From assembly GCA_900539195.1 (NCBI GenBank), contig UQBC01000048.1, positions 1-14,697 of the forward strand: a DNA stretch of 14,697 nucleotides. The letters run 5' to 3'. Each line of letters starts with the position of its first letter. Positions within the stretch are counted from its first letter, which is position 1. The notes below the pieces were generated by a model, which searched no databases, was not told the DNA's origin, and saw nothing but the letters and a program-made list of their open reading frames with translations. Position numbers and translations under genes: made by a program. Source of the stretch: an uncultured Oscillospiraceae bacterium. GTDB lineage: Bacteria; Bacillota; Clostridia; Oscillospirales; Ruminococcaceae. Positions 1-6,098 of this stretch are shown here, piece after piece.

Positions 1-12
1 CTTTAAAAAGGT

Positions 13-173
13 CGGAATTTGAAGCGGCACATTGCCGTCCGCTTTATATTGATTATTGCTTTGTGTAATCCCGCCGTTTCACTATTCTACAAATAGCTCA
101 GACCATTCCAAAAGCGGAACTTGAAGCGGCTCACAGCCGCAGGCGGAATTTGAGGCGGCTCACAGCCGCCCGC
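13..173. repeat. Three copies of a ~30-bp hairpin repeat
   Basis: Three related units lie at 13-42, 114-142 and 143-173. Each has a head resembling GCGGAATTTGAA followed by a short hairpin: GCGGCT-CAC-AGCCGC in the second and third units, GCGGCA-CAT-TGCCGT in the first. The innermost stem pair is A-T in unit 1 and T-A in units 2 and 3, so pairing is kept although the bases differ. Units 2 and 3 are adjacent; unit 1 is separated from unit 2 by about 71 bp of unrelated AT-rich sequence. The right end of unit 3 touches the flotillin stop codon, so on the minus strand the hairpins would form in the 3' end of that transcript and may terminate or protect it. They resemble REP-type extragenic palindromes, but no partner transposase is in the window. 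Confidence 0.7.
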
Positions 174-1559
174 TTAGCTGTCGAGGGTTTTGGGGTCGTC
201 TATTTTTTCGCCTAAGAACTTGGGAAGCTCCATGCCTGCCTGGTTGAACATTTCACCCATAGGCGGAATAGCTTTCATTATACCGCTGATAAAGTCGGCT
301 GTGGCGGTCTTGCCGTTTTCGCCATTTGAGCCACCGTCCCAAACGGTTACCTTGTCTATCTTGATGTTCTTGATAGCTTCTACCTGTATCTTCATCAGCT
401 CTTCCATATTGTTTGCAAGAATCAGCTTGATTGCGCTGTCTGCGTTTCCGCCTGCGGCATTTACAAGCTCTCTCATACCGTCAGCCTGCTTTACGAGTAT
501 CTCCTGAGCGCCTCGTGCCTGTGCTTCCATCTTTGCAAACAGAGCGTCAGCCTCACCCTTTGCAGTACGGCGTGCAACCTCTGCCTTTGCCTCTGCCTCA
601 ATCTCAGCCTGCTCCTTGGCAATCTTAGCCTTAACGATTATATCCGCCTGCTGAGTTGCGGTTTCGAGGGCGGCACGGGTCTGTTCTGCCTGCTGCTGTG
701 CTATGTAGGCTTCTTCCTTTGCCTTAGCTGCCTGAACAGCTTCTGCGGCTGTAGCAAGACGCATTGATTCCGCTTCCTTTTCACGTCTTAAAGCCTCAGA
801 CTGAGCGACCTCAATCTTGGACTCGTTCTCACCCTTGATAGCAAGAGCGTTTGCGGCAGCGACCTGTATACGCTGGTCACGCTGTGCGTTAGCCTGACCG
901 ATCTCACCGTCACGATCCTTTTCGGCAACGGATTTCTTTGCATCGTTGATAGCCTTTGCGGCAGCTTCCTTACCGAGCGCTTCGATATATCCCGACTCAT
1001 CGTTAATATCTGTTACGTTAACGTTGATAAGACGTAAGCCTATCTTCTTAAGCTCAATCTCAACGTTGTTCGATACGGCAACAAGGAACTTGTCACGGTC
1101 GTTGTTTATCTCCTCAATCTCCATAGTAGCAACTACAAGACGTAACTGACCGAATATGATATCCTTTGCAAGCTCCTGTATCTCGTTCATTCTCAGACCG
1201 AGCAGACGCTCAGCGGCATTCTGCATTATACCCGGCTCTGTCGAAATACCTACTGTGAATCTTGAGGGTACGTCAACACGGATATTCTGCTTTGAAAGTG
1301 CGTTCTTCAAATCTACATTGATAGATATGGGCGTCAAGTCCATAAACTGATATGACTGGATAATGGGCATAATGAATGCCGCACCGCCGTGTACGCACTT
1401 TGCGCTTCTTGCCTGACCGTTCTTGTCGCTTCCGACTTTACCGTAGATAACAAGTATCTTATCCGACGGACACTTACGGTATCTTGATAAGATACCCATC
1501 AATAATGCGAATACGATAACTACCGCAACGCATATTGCAATTAAAATTTCGGGCTGCAT
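174..1559 (-). CDS. floT: Flotillin-family SPFH-domain membrane scaffold protein
   Basis: This is a flotillin, a membrane-anchored scaffold that oligomerises in the cytoplasmic membrane and organises microdomains. The 461-residue protein has an N-terminal hydrophobic anchor (about residues 5-24), an SPFH/band-7 domain (about 28-200), then a long Ala/Glu/Lys/Gln-rich coiled coil (about 200-355) with EAEAKAE-type repeats. The C-terminal tail contains KVTVWDGG, a segment ending in IMKAIPPMGEMFNQAGMELP, and a Gly/Asn-rich linker, all typical of FloT proteins. It is slightly shorter than the Bacillus subtilis protein (about 509 residues). The ATG at 1559 follows an AGGAGG ribosome site at suitable spacing. 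It lies 38 bp downstream of an NfeD-like gene, the same order as yuaF-floT in B. subtilis, so the two are probably co-transcribed. Family assignment is secure; which clients it organises is not visible. Confidence 0.93.
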   Translation of the reverse strand: MQPEILIAICVAVVIVFALLMGILSRYRKCPSDKILVIYGKVGSDKNGQARSAKCVHGGAAFIMPIIQSYQFMDLTPISINVDLKNALSKQNIRVDVPSRFTVGISTEPGIMQNAAERLLGLRMNEIQELAKDIIFGQLRLVVATMEIEEINNDRDKFLVAVSNNVEIELKKIGLRLINVNVTDINDESGYIEALGKEAAAKAINDAKKSVAEKDRDGEIGQANAQRDQRIQVAAANALAIKGENESKIEVAQSEALRREKEAESMRLATAAEAVQAAKAKEEAYIAQQQAEQTRAALETATQQADIIVKAKIAKEQAEIEAEAKAEVARRTAKGEADALFAKMEAQARGAQEILVKQADGMRELVNAAGGNADSAIKLILANNMEELMKIQVEAIKNIKIDKVTVWDGGSNGENGKTATADFISGIMKAIPPMGEMFNQAGMELPKFLGEKIDDPKTLDS

Positions 1560-1597
1560 GAATATTTCCTCCTGTAACTTAGAAATTGCTTTATTGC

Positions 1598-2290
1598 TTA
1601 TTTATCCTTTTCAACCGCCACGACATCGCCACGCACGTCTATTATCCGTACCTGCGTCCCCGTGGGGATTGTATCCTGTTCATCGGTGACAGCCGAAAGC
1701 TCTATAAAACGCTCTCCTGCCGCTATTGTCACCTTTCCCTCTCCGCTTTCGTTTGCGGGAATCGGGATATACACCCTGCCCTTTTCACCGAGCAGTCTGC
1801 GCACGTCAAGGCTTCCGTCCTGAGTGAGCTTCCTTGTAAGCTGAAGCACCTTTGCAACTCCGAGCATCGCAAGGAATCCCAGCACAAGCGCAATTATTAT
1901 AGCTATCGCAACGTGAAGTCCGAGCGAGGTACATATAATACCCGTCCAGCCGAATACACACAGGAATGTCATAATTCCCTGCAATGTGAAAAGCTGCATT
2001 GCGCCGAAGTCCGCCGGATTCGAGCCGTCGCCGATTGCCGTATGTTCACAACCGTCTATTGCGTGCGCTCCCGGCATATCCGTCGGTATATCCGCAGGAA
2101 CATCGGCAGGCATATCGGGAACATCAAGTCCGTCAATTCCGCTCGTGTCACTGAACTCAACGCCTTCTCCTCCGTGACCTATACCTATCATAAGCAGGAT
2201 AGTCTGTATCACTATAATAAGCGTTGCGGGTAAAGCTATGCAGTAAAAGACCTGCATTGTAATACCGAGCGAATTCCACCATTCAAACAT
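1598..2290 (-). CDS. NfeD-like membrane protein, flotillin partner
   Basis: A 230-residue membrane protein of the NfeD/YuaF type, which works with flotillins at the membrane. It has a first membrane segment near residues 13-37, a linker rich in Asp, Pro and Met with repeating DVPADIPTDMP-like steps, two further hydrophobic segments (about 85-135), and a C-terminal domain of about 80 residues. That domain has the character of the NfeD OB fold: GEKGRVYIPI, then a beta-rich stretch ending GTQVRIIDVRGDVVAVE. I chose the ATG at 2290 rather than the in-frame GTG at 2299, because the AAAGGGTGG ribosome site is well spaced for the ATG and touches the GTG. The context, immediately upstream of a flotillin, is the strongest support. 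The name is inferred from membrane topology, domain and neighbour. Confidence 0.82.
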   Translation of the reverse strand: MFEWWNSLGITMQVFYCIALPATLIIVIQTILLMIGIGHGGEGVEFSDTSGIDGLDVPDMPADVPADIPTDMPGAHAIDGCEHTAIGDGSNPADFGAMQLFTLQGIMTFLCVFGWTGIICTSLGLHVAIAIIIALVLGFLAMLGVAKVLQLTRKLTQDGSLDVRRLLGEKGRVYIPIPANESGEGKVTIAAGERFIELSAVTDEQDTIPTGTQVRIIDVRGDVVAVEKDK

Positions 2291-2362
2291 ATCTTCCACC
2301 CTTTCTCATTTCTTATAAAACGATTTTTATGAACAATCCGGATATCATTATCGCCTTTTGCG

Positions 2363-2377
2363 TTTACATTATGTAAA
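2363..2377. promoter_or_regulatory. 15-bp palindrome upstream of the NfeD-flotillin operon
   Basis: TTTACATTATGTAAA is a perfect palindrome around its central T, located about 75 bp upstream of the NfeD start. On the minus strand it overlaps a weak candidate -35 (TTTACA), with GATAAT about 19 bp further on. It could be an operator for the operon. It differs from the XRE-associated palindrome at 3199-3213, so the same regulator is not implied. Confidence 0.35.
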
Positions 2378-2542
2378 AATCTATACCCAGATTACATTTC
2401 GTATATAATTTTGTGCCATACTGCTTAGTTGTGCGAACCTGTTATTCTGTGCATAAGCCATCAATTAACGCCTGTTTCCGACATTTGTTATCAGATTTTG
2501 ATAACTATTTGTATATTTATCGGCACGATTACAGATTGTATA

Positions 2543-3160
2543 TCACTTATTGTAATATCCGAGCGTCAGAAGAATAAGAAAATTCTTATCGGCAAGTACC
2601 CACTCATCATTTGTATAGCGAAAATCTATAGTAAGCTCAAACTTATCCGACTTGAATTCACTGTCGCCGATAAGTGAATCTATATAATCCATCTGTGCGT
2701 TGAAATCGTTTTTCAGCTCAGCGTTGATTTTTGAATCGGTCTTTTCATTGAACTTCTCCATATTAAAAGAAGTAAATGTACCGGTAACACTGCCCGTTCG
2801 GGAATCCTTATCGGTTTTTTCTGTCAAATCATCAAAAGTAACGTAATTTTCAAATATTGCCGCCATAGTATCAGAATAACGCGATAGCCACTTATCTTCA
2901 TATGCAGTATCGGTGTCTGTAAAATACAGCTCCATACTTCTCTTTGAGAAGCTACGGCAGTATGCCGCAAGGTCGTCATATTCGCCCGCCTTGGCAAGGC
3001 TCATTATCTCTTCTATCGTTTCTTTGGGAGAGAGGTGCTTTACCTCTGTGACTGTCTGACTTCTGTGGCAACCTGCGAATGTCAGCATAAGTGCCACGGT
3101 ACATATCAGGCTAACAGCTCTTACAGCGTTTCGTTTTATTTTTATATATGAAATCTTCAA
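2543..3160 (-). CDS. Small predicted lipoprotein, unknown function
   Basis: A 205-residue exported lipoprotein. The N-terminus has Lys/Arg residues, a hydrophobic stretch (about 15-28) and a lipobox ending FAGC with the lipidated Cys at position 31. After the Cys, an acidic, helix-then-strand domain of about 170 residues follows (IEEIMSLAKAGEYDDLAAYC, then a beta-rich half ending TNDEWVLADKNF). This layout recalls small Clostridia lipoproteins with NTF2-like or DUF4878-like folds, but I do not recognise a specific family. The start is TTG at 3160, supported by AGGAAGGA about 9 bases upstream; no ATG precedes the signal peptide. A strong promoter and a palindromic operator precede it, shared in mirror image with the divergent XRE regulator. 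It is therefore probably that regulator's main target. Confidence 0.82.
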   Translation of the reverse strand: MKISYIKIKRNAVRAVSLICTVALMLTFAGCHRSQTVTEVKHLSPKETIEEIMSLAKAGEYDDLAAYCRSFSKRSMELYFTDTDTAYEDKWLSRYSDTMAAIFENYVTFDDLTEKTDKDSRTGSVTGTFTSFNMEKFNEKTDSKINAELKNDFNAQMDYIDSLIGDSEFKSDKFELTIDFRYTNDEWVLADKNFLILLTLGYYNK

Positions 3161-3198
3161 ATCGATTTGTCCTTCCTGCGTATAGCAGATTTTGCTAT

Positions 3199-3213
3199 GT
3201 AAATTTAATTTAC
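3199..3213. promoter_or_regulatory. Palindromic operator O1, at the lipoprotein promoter
   Basis: GTAAATTTAATTTAC is a perfect 15-bp palindrome around its central T. It lies 4 bp downstream of the lipoprotein -10 box (minus strand), so it covers the transcription start, where a bound protein would block initiation. An 18-bp stretch including it (3199-3216) recurs exactly, in reverse orientation, at 3406-3423. Confidence 0.75.
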
Positions 3214-3217
3214 CTTA

Positions 3218-3245
3218 ATTATAGCACATTTGAACGAAATGTCAA
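3218..3245 (-). promoter_or_regulatory. Consensus sigma-A promoter of the lipoprotein gene
   Basis: On the minus strand TTGACA (3240-3245) and TATAAT (3218-3223) are both perfect consensus boxes, with a 16-bp spacer. Transcription should start near 3210, inside the palindrome O1, giving a leader of about 50 nt before the TTG start. Confidence 0.85.
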
Positions 3246-3400
3246 TATCAAACTTTGCGTTTAATTAAAATAAGCATTTTGCACAATTTCAAGGTGTAAT
3301 CTTTGTGCATACCGCAGAAAACTATCTGAAATACGGCTGAGATATCTGTTTTTTATGTAAACGCTATTGATTTTTTTACGGCTATCTGCTAAACTATCAA

Positions 3401-3423
3401 TATAAAAGGTAAATTAAATTTAC
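3401..3423 (+). promoter_or_regulatory. Palindromic operator O2 with overlapping -10 of the XRE gene
   Basis: GTAAATTAAATTTAC (3409-3423) is the second copy of the palindrome, differing from O1 only in the central base because it is the reverse complement. It starts 2 bp after TATAAA (3401-3406), a plausible -10 box for the regulator gene; I see no good -35. Placement relative to the -10 closely copies O1, which suggests autorepression. The rest of the 3161-3498 gap is AT-rich with no other gene or clear signal. Confidence 0.65.
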
Positions 3424-3498
3424 GACAGATAAATAAAGGTAATTATCCGTAACCGTCTGAACGATAAATAACTTTATCAATGCGGAAGGAGTGAAAAT

Positions 3499-4017
3499 AT
3501 GAATTCTGAAGAACTGGGAAAACGAATTAAAGAAGCACGACTTGCCAAGAAGATGACTCAATCCGAGCTTGTCGGAACGTTCATTACAAGAAATATGCTC
3601 AGCCGTATCGAAAGCGGAAATGCCTGCCCGTCCGTAAAAACGCTTGAATATCTGGCAGGGCGGCTTGATCTGCCTGCAGGAAGTCTTATATCGGACGAGG
3701 TGCAGGGCGAGGAAGAGCCCGACAGAAACGCACAACAGCTTATAGCGGTAAAGCGGCTGTATAGGGAAAGCGATTATTCCGCCTGCATAAAGGCGGCGGA
3801 AAAGCTCAACGGAAGCGAGTTCGAGGACGAGGGGCAAGCGATAACGGCACGCTGTTGTATAGTTTTATCGGAAAAAGCTATGAACAGCGGAGATAAAGCG
3901 GCGGCAATAAAATACGCAAAGCAGGCGCTTGAGCTTGCCGACAAGGGCATTTACAAGAGCCGTGAGATAAGCGTTGACGCAACACTTAAGCTGTCGGAGA
4001 TCGCAGGAGGAAAGTAA
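3499..4017 (+). CDS. XRE-family transcriptional regulator with TPR-like C-terminus
   Basis: A 172-residue DNA-binding regulator. Residues about 6-60 form an XRE/Cro-type helix-turn-helix: LGKRIKEARLAKKMTQSELV, then RNMLSRIESGNACPSVKTLEYLA. The remainder (about 75-170) is helical and alanine-rich, with at least one TPR-like hairpin near 115-150 (AITARCCIVL..., DKAAAIKYAKQALELAD). That layout is seen in short helical-repeat XRE regulators, some of which sense peptides; no ligand can be read here. The ATG follows GGAAGGAGTG at good spacing. The gene diverges from a lipoprotein gene, and matching palindromes sit at both promoters, so the simplest reading is that it represses both itself and the lipoprotein. 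A small ORF follows 18-23 bp downstream on the same strand. Confidence 0.88.
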   Translation: MNSEELGKRIKEARLAKKMTQSELVGTFITRNMLSRIESGNACPSVKTLEYLAGRLDLPAGSLISDEVQGEEEPDRNAQQLIAVKRLYRESDYSACIKAAEKLNGSEFEDEGQAITARCCIVLSEKAMNSGDKAAAIKYAKQALELADKGIYKSREISVDATLKLSEIAGGK

Positions 4018-4035
4018 TACAAATCTCATTATAGA

Positions 4036-4299
4036 TTGTTATGCGATATACTTTTCGATGCAGGACCAGTGGCTGGCACAAGCCCCAGACTGCCGAGACC
4101 ATTAAGGATAATCTGCTGTGCGCCGGCAGCACTTTCTTTTATCATGATAATTGCGATAATGGCTATAGTTGCGGTAAGCTGTATACAGGATATGCCTGCT
4201 GTAAGCATACTGCTCGGCGCACTTTATATAATTATGATATTTTTGCTGATGAGCATACTCAAAAGAGCTTTCGGAACAGAAAATGCAAAAAGTGATTGA
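4036..4299 (+). CDS. Small membrane protein, possibly frameshifted
   Basis: Two overlapping open frames cover this stretch. One begins at TTG 4036 and ends with two hydrophobic segments (LSFIMIIAIMAIVAV and VSILLGALYIIMIFLL) followed by KRAFGTENAKSD, a credible small membrane protein. Its first 30 residues, however, are rich in Pro, Arg and Cys and look like an out-of-frame reading. The other frame begins at ATG 4041 with a convincing soluble start (MRYTFRC..., HKPQTAETIKDNLLCAGS), but then becomes Cys/His/Tyr-rich and unconvincing. Joining the two by a one-base shift near 4128-4135 gives one coherent protein, soluble head then two membrane helices. Neither start has a good ribosome site; the gene may be coupled to the XRE gene just upstream. 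I read it as a frameshifted gene or a sequencing error. Confidence 0.4.
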   Translation: MLCDILFDAGPVAGTSPRLPRPLRIICCAPAALSFIMIIAIMAIVAVSCIQDMPAVSILLGALYIIMIFLLMSILKRAFGTENAKSD

Positions 4300-4324
4300 C
4301 AAAACGACAGTTTTAGTGTATAAT
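4296..4324 (+). promoter_or_regulatory. Perfect consensus promoter of tRNA-Ser
   Basis: TTGACA (4296-4301) and TATAAT (4319-4324) are separated by exactly 17 bp. Transcription would start near 4331, about 32 bp before the tRNA. The -35 box overlaps the stop codon of the small membrane-protein frame. Confidence 0.92.
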
Positions 4325-4362
4325 ATTTACGTTGCGATATCGGAAGATGTCACAGGATATAT

Positions 4363-4451
4363 GCAGACGTATCGAAGTGGTCATAACGGGGCTGACTCGA
4401 AATCAGTTTGCGGGCAACCGCACGTGAGTTCGAATCTCACCGTCTGCGCCA
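4363..4451 (+). tRNA. tRNA-Ser, anticodon CGA
   Basis: A class II tRNA. The acceptor arms GCAGACG (4363-4369) and CGTCTGC (4441-4447) pair fully; the T arm is GTGAG-TTCGAAT-CTCAC (4424-4440). The anticodon loop CTCGAAA places CGA at 4398-4400, reading UCG serine codons. A long variable arm (TGCGGGCAACCGCA) is as expected for serine. The CCA end is encoded (4449-4451) after a G discriminator. No second copy of its 3' end is seen in the window, so there is no sign of an element integrated here. Confidence 0.95.
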
Positions 4452-4457
4452 TCAAGA

Positions 4458-4566
4458 GGCTATAAAAAAGATATAGCCCGTGAAAACCCTGATTTTATCG
4501 GGGTTTTCACCGTTTTATACGGCAAAATTTCAGCGACCGTTTTTGTAGATATAAATCGGTCGTTTT
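4458..4566 (+). terminator. Three hairpins downstream of tRNA-Ser
   Basis: Three stem-loops follow the tRNA: GGCTATA/TATAGCC (4458-4478), GTGAAAACCC/GGGTTTTCAC (4480-4510) followed by CGTTTT, and CGACCG/CGGTCG (4534-4562) followed by TTTT. The second is the strongest and is the likely terminator; the third is a backup. Confidence 0.65.
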
Positions 4567-4695
4567 CCCTTTATATAAGGTTTTGAACTCTCACACAACC
4601 GAACACCCGATACGCAGGCAGATAGAAATCAAAAATCTATAAGTAAAACAACCTTTTTTGCAGCTAAAGCACACAATGAACTGAGGTGAAATACT

Positions 4696-5928
4696 GTGCA
4701 GCTTCTTTATGGCGTACCTGAAGATATTGAAAAATGGATGGACTTAATAACAGAGGTTCGATGGAATTTTCCGGGGCTTGAAACACAGGAAAAGCTAAAT
4801 GAGCATAAAACCAGCGTCCTGAAATTTATGGATAAACGACAGGCTGTTTGTGTAAAAGAAGAAGCCGAAATTGCAGGAGTTATATTGTTTTCGAGGGAAC
4901 GCAACATGATCTGCTGTCTCGCAGTTGCACCCCGATACCGTCGCCGCGGTGTGGCTACAATGCTTATGGTTGAGGCGCTTGCCAATTTAGACAGGGCAAA
5001 AGAAATATCGGTTTCTACATTTCGGGCTGATGATGTAAAAGGAATTGCACCAAGAACATTGTATGAGAAATTCGGTTTTGTTGCAGATGAGCTTATAGAG
5101 GAATTCGATTACCCAAATCAAAAATTTGTCCTTTTCCCCGCCGGCGCAGAGCGAAAAGCCAGACAGATGTCTATTAACGGTATGGTTCGGGAAATCAGCC
5201 GTATTCTTGCGGACTGTGACCCTACAATATATTTGTACGGTTCGTCTGCATTGAATGATTTCAGATTGGGTTGGAGCGATATTGATATTTTAGTCCTGAC
5301 AGAGAAGCAAATATCCGAGTCACAGGCAAATTTGCTTGTAAATCTCCGCCGGACTATGCTCGCAGATGAACCCGATAATCTTTATTACCGTTCTTTTGAG
5401 GGTGCTATGCTCACCAGAAGTGCCTTTCTCGCAAACGCTGATGACCGAGTGGTTTATTGGGGTACAAGCGGAGAGAGAATTACCGACAGGTATTTGCTAG
5501 ATTGCTTTGGCAAAACAGAACTGATTGAGAGCAGCGTTCTTTTGTACGGGAAGGATATACGAAAAGAACTGAGATATCCGGATTTACATGAGTTGTATGC
5601 CGATGTGAATCGTCACTATAAGACTATAAGAAAGTACGCACAAAGCACCGGAAGAAATTTTTATTCTTTCGGTTGGCTGTTGGATATATCTCGTTGCATA
5701 TACATACTTCGCACAGGCAAGATTATTTCTAAAACAAAAGCGGCAGAATGGGCGCTTCAAAACAATCTCTGCCCGGATGTGCACGCTCTAACAACCGCAT
5801 TGAATGTCCGCAAATGCCCGTTAAAGTACCGATATGATAAAGATACATTCGACTATGCTGAAACACTTGGCGAGGTTGTTCAGCGTTTTGCAGATGTGTT
5901 AGAAAAAGAATTGAAAGCAATTGAATAA
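4696..5928 (+). CDS. GNAT acetyltransferase - nucleotidyltransferase fusion (aminoglycoside-type)
   Basis: A 410-residue two-domain enzyme. Residues about 1-145 are a GNAT acetyltransferase: LAVAPRYRRRGVATMLM (76-91) carries the acetyl-CoA loop R82-x-x-G85-x-A87, and TLYEKFGF (121-128) is the usual GNAT end motif. Residues about 155-405 are a polymerase-beta-type nucleotidyltransferase: YGSSALNDF then DIDILV gives the G182-S183 and D195-x-D197 metal site. The C-terminal helix ISRCIYILRTGKI...KAAEWAL resembles AadA/ANT(9)-type spectinomycin/streptomycin adenylyltransferases. Start is GTG at 4696, with GAGGTG upstream. Both active sites look intact, so it could acetylate and adenylylate a small molecule, perhaps an aminoglycoside. 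Acceptor and resistance are inference; the NT half could act on another substrate. It is a single-gene unit between the tRNA and a terminator. Confidence 0.82.
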   Translation: MQLLYGVPEDIEKWMDLITEVRWNFPGLETQEKLNEHKTSVLKFMDKRQAVCVKEEAEIAGVILFSRERNMICCLAVAPRYRRRGVATMLMVEALANLDRAKEISVSTFRADDVKGIAPRTLYEKFGFVADELIEEFDYPNQKFVLFPAGAERKARQMSINGMVREISRILADCDPTIYLYGSSALNDFRLGWSDIDILVLTEKQISESQANLLVNLRRTMLADEPDNLYYRSFEGAMLTRSAFLANADDRVVYWGTSGERITDRYLLDCFGKTELIESSVLLYGKDIRKELRYPDLHELYADVNRHYKTIRKYAQSTGRNFYSFGWLLDISRCIYILRTGKIISKTKAAEWALQNNLCPDVHALTTALNVRKCPLKYRYDKDTFDYAETLGEVVQRFADVLEKELKAIE

Positions 5929-5967
5929 GAAAAGGCGAAAAAATCTATTTTATAGTCCTCCCTCAAC

Positions 5968-6005
5968 AAAACCCTTGAAGGCTGAGGCTTTCAAGGGTTT
6001 TTATT
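5968..6005 (+). terminator. Terminator of the fusion gene
   Basis: AAAACCCTTGAA (5968-5979) pairs perfectly with TTCAAGGGTTTT (5990-6001), a 12-bp stem with a 10-nt loop, followed by further T residues. It lies about 40 bp after the stop codon. Confidence 0.88.
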
Positions 6006-6025
6006 TATGAGCATATTTATGGATA

Positions 6026-6060
6026 GCAAAAAGGCTCCGACAGTTCAAGTCGGAGCCTTT
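6026..6060 (-). terminator. ohyA: Terminator of oleate hydratase
   Basis: AAAGGCTCCGAC (6030-6041) and GTCGGAGCCTTT (6049-6060) form a perfect 12-bp stem with a 7-nt loop. On the minus strand it is followed by a T run (A run at 6028-6032 on the plus strand), so it ends transcription coming from the hydratase about 40 bp after its stop. Confidence 0.88.
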
Positions 6061-6098
6061 GCTGATATTTATTCTGCAGGCAGTGACGCCGGCGGATG

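Noticed and set aside
13..173. CRISPR array
   Set aside because: Only three imperfect units, two directly adjacent without a spacer, and no cas genes.
1586..2233. 215-codon open frame on the plus strand
   Set aside because: It is the antisense of the NfeD-like gene, rich in Tyr, Arg, Cys and His, with no recognisable domain.
2291..2299. GTG start at 2299 for the NfeD-like gene
   Set aside because: The ribosome-site sequence touches this codon; ATG 2290 has proper spacing.
4363..4451. tRNA-Ser as an attachment site for the integrase element
   Set aside because: The tRNA 3' end is not repeated near the integrase remnant, and unrelated complete genes lie between them.
4283..4465. 60-codon open frame across the tRNA
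   Set aside because: It overlaps the tRNA promoter and most of tRNA-Ser; the tRNA explains the sequence.
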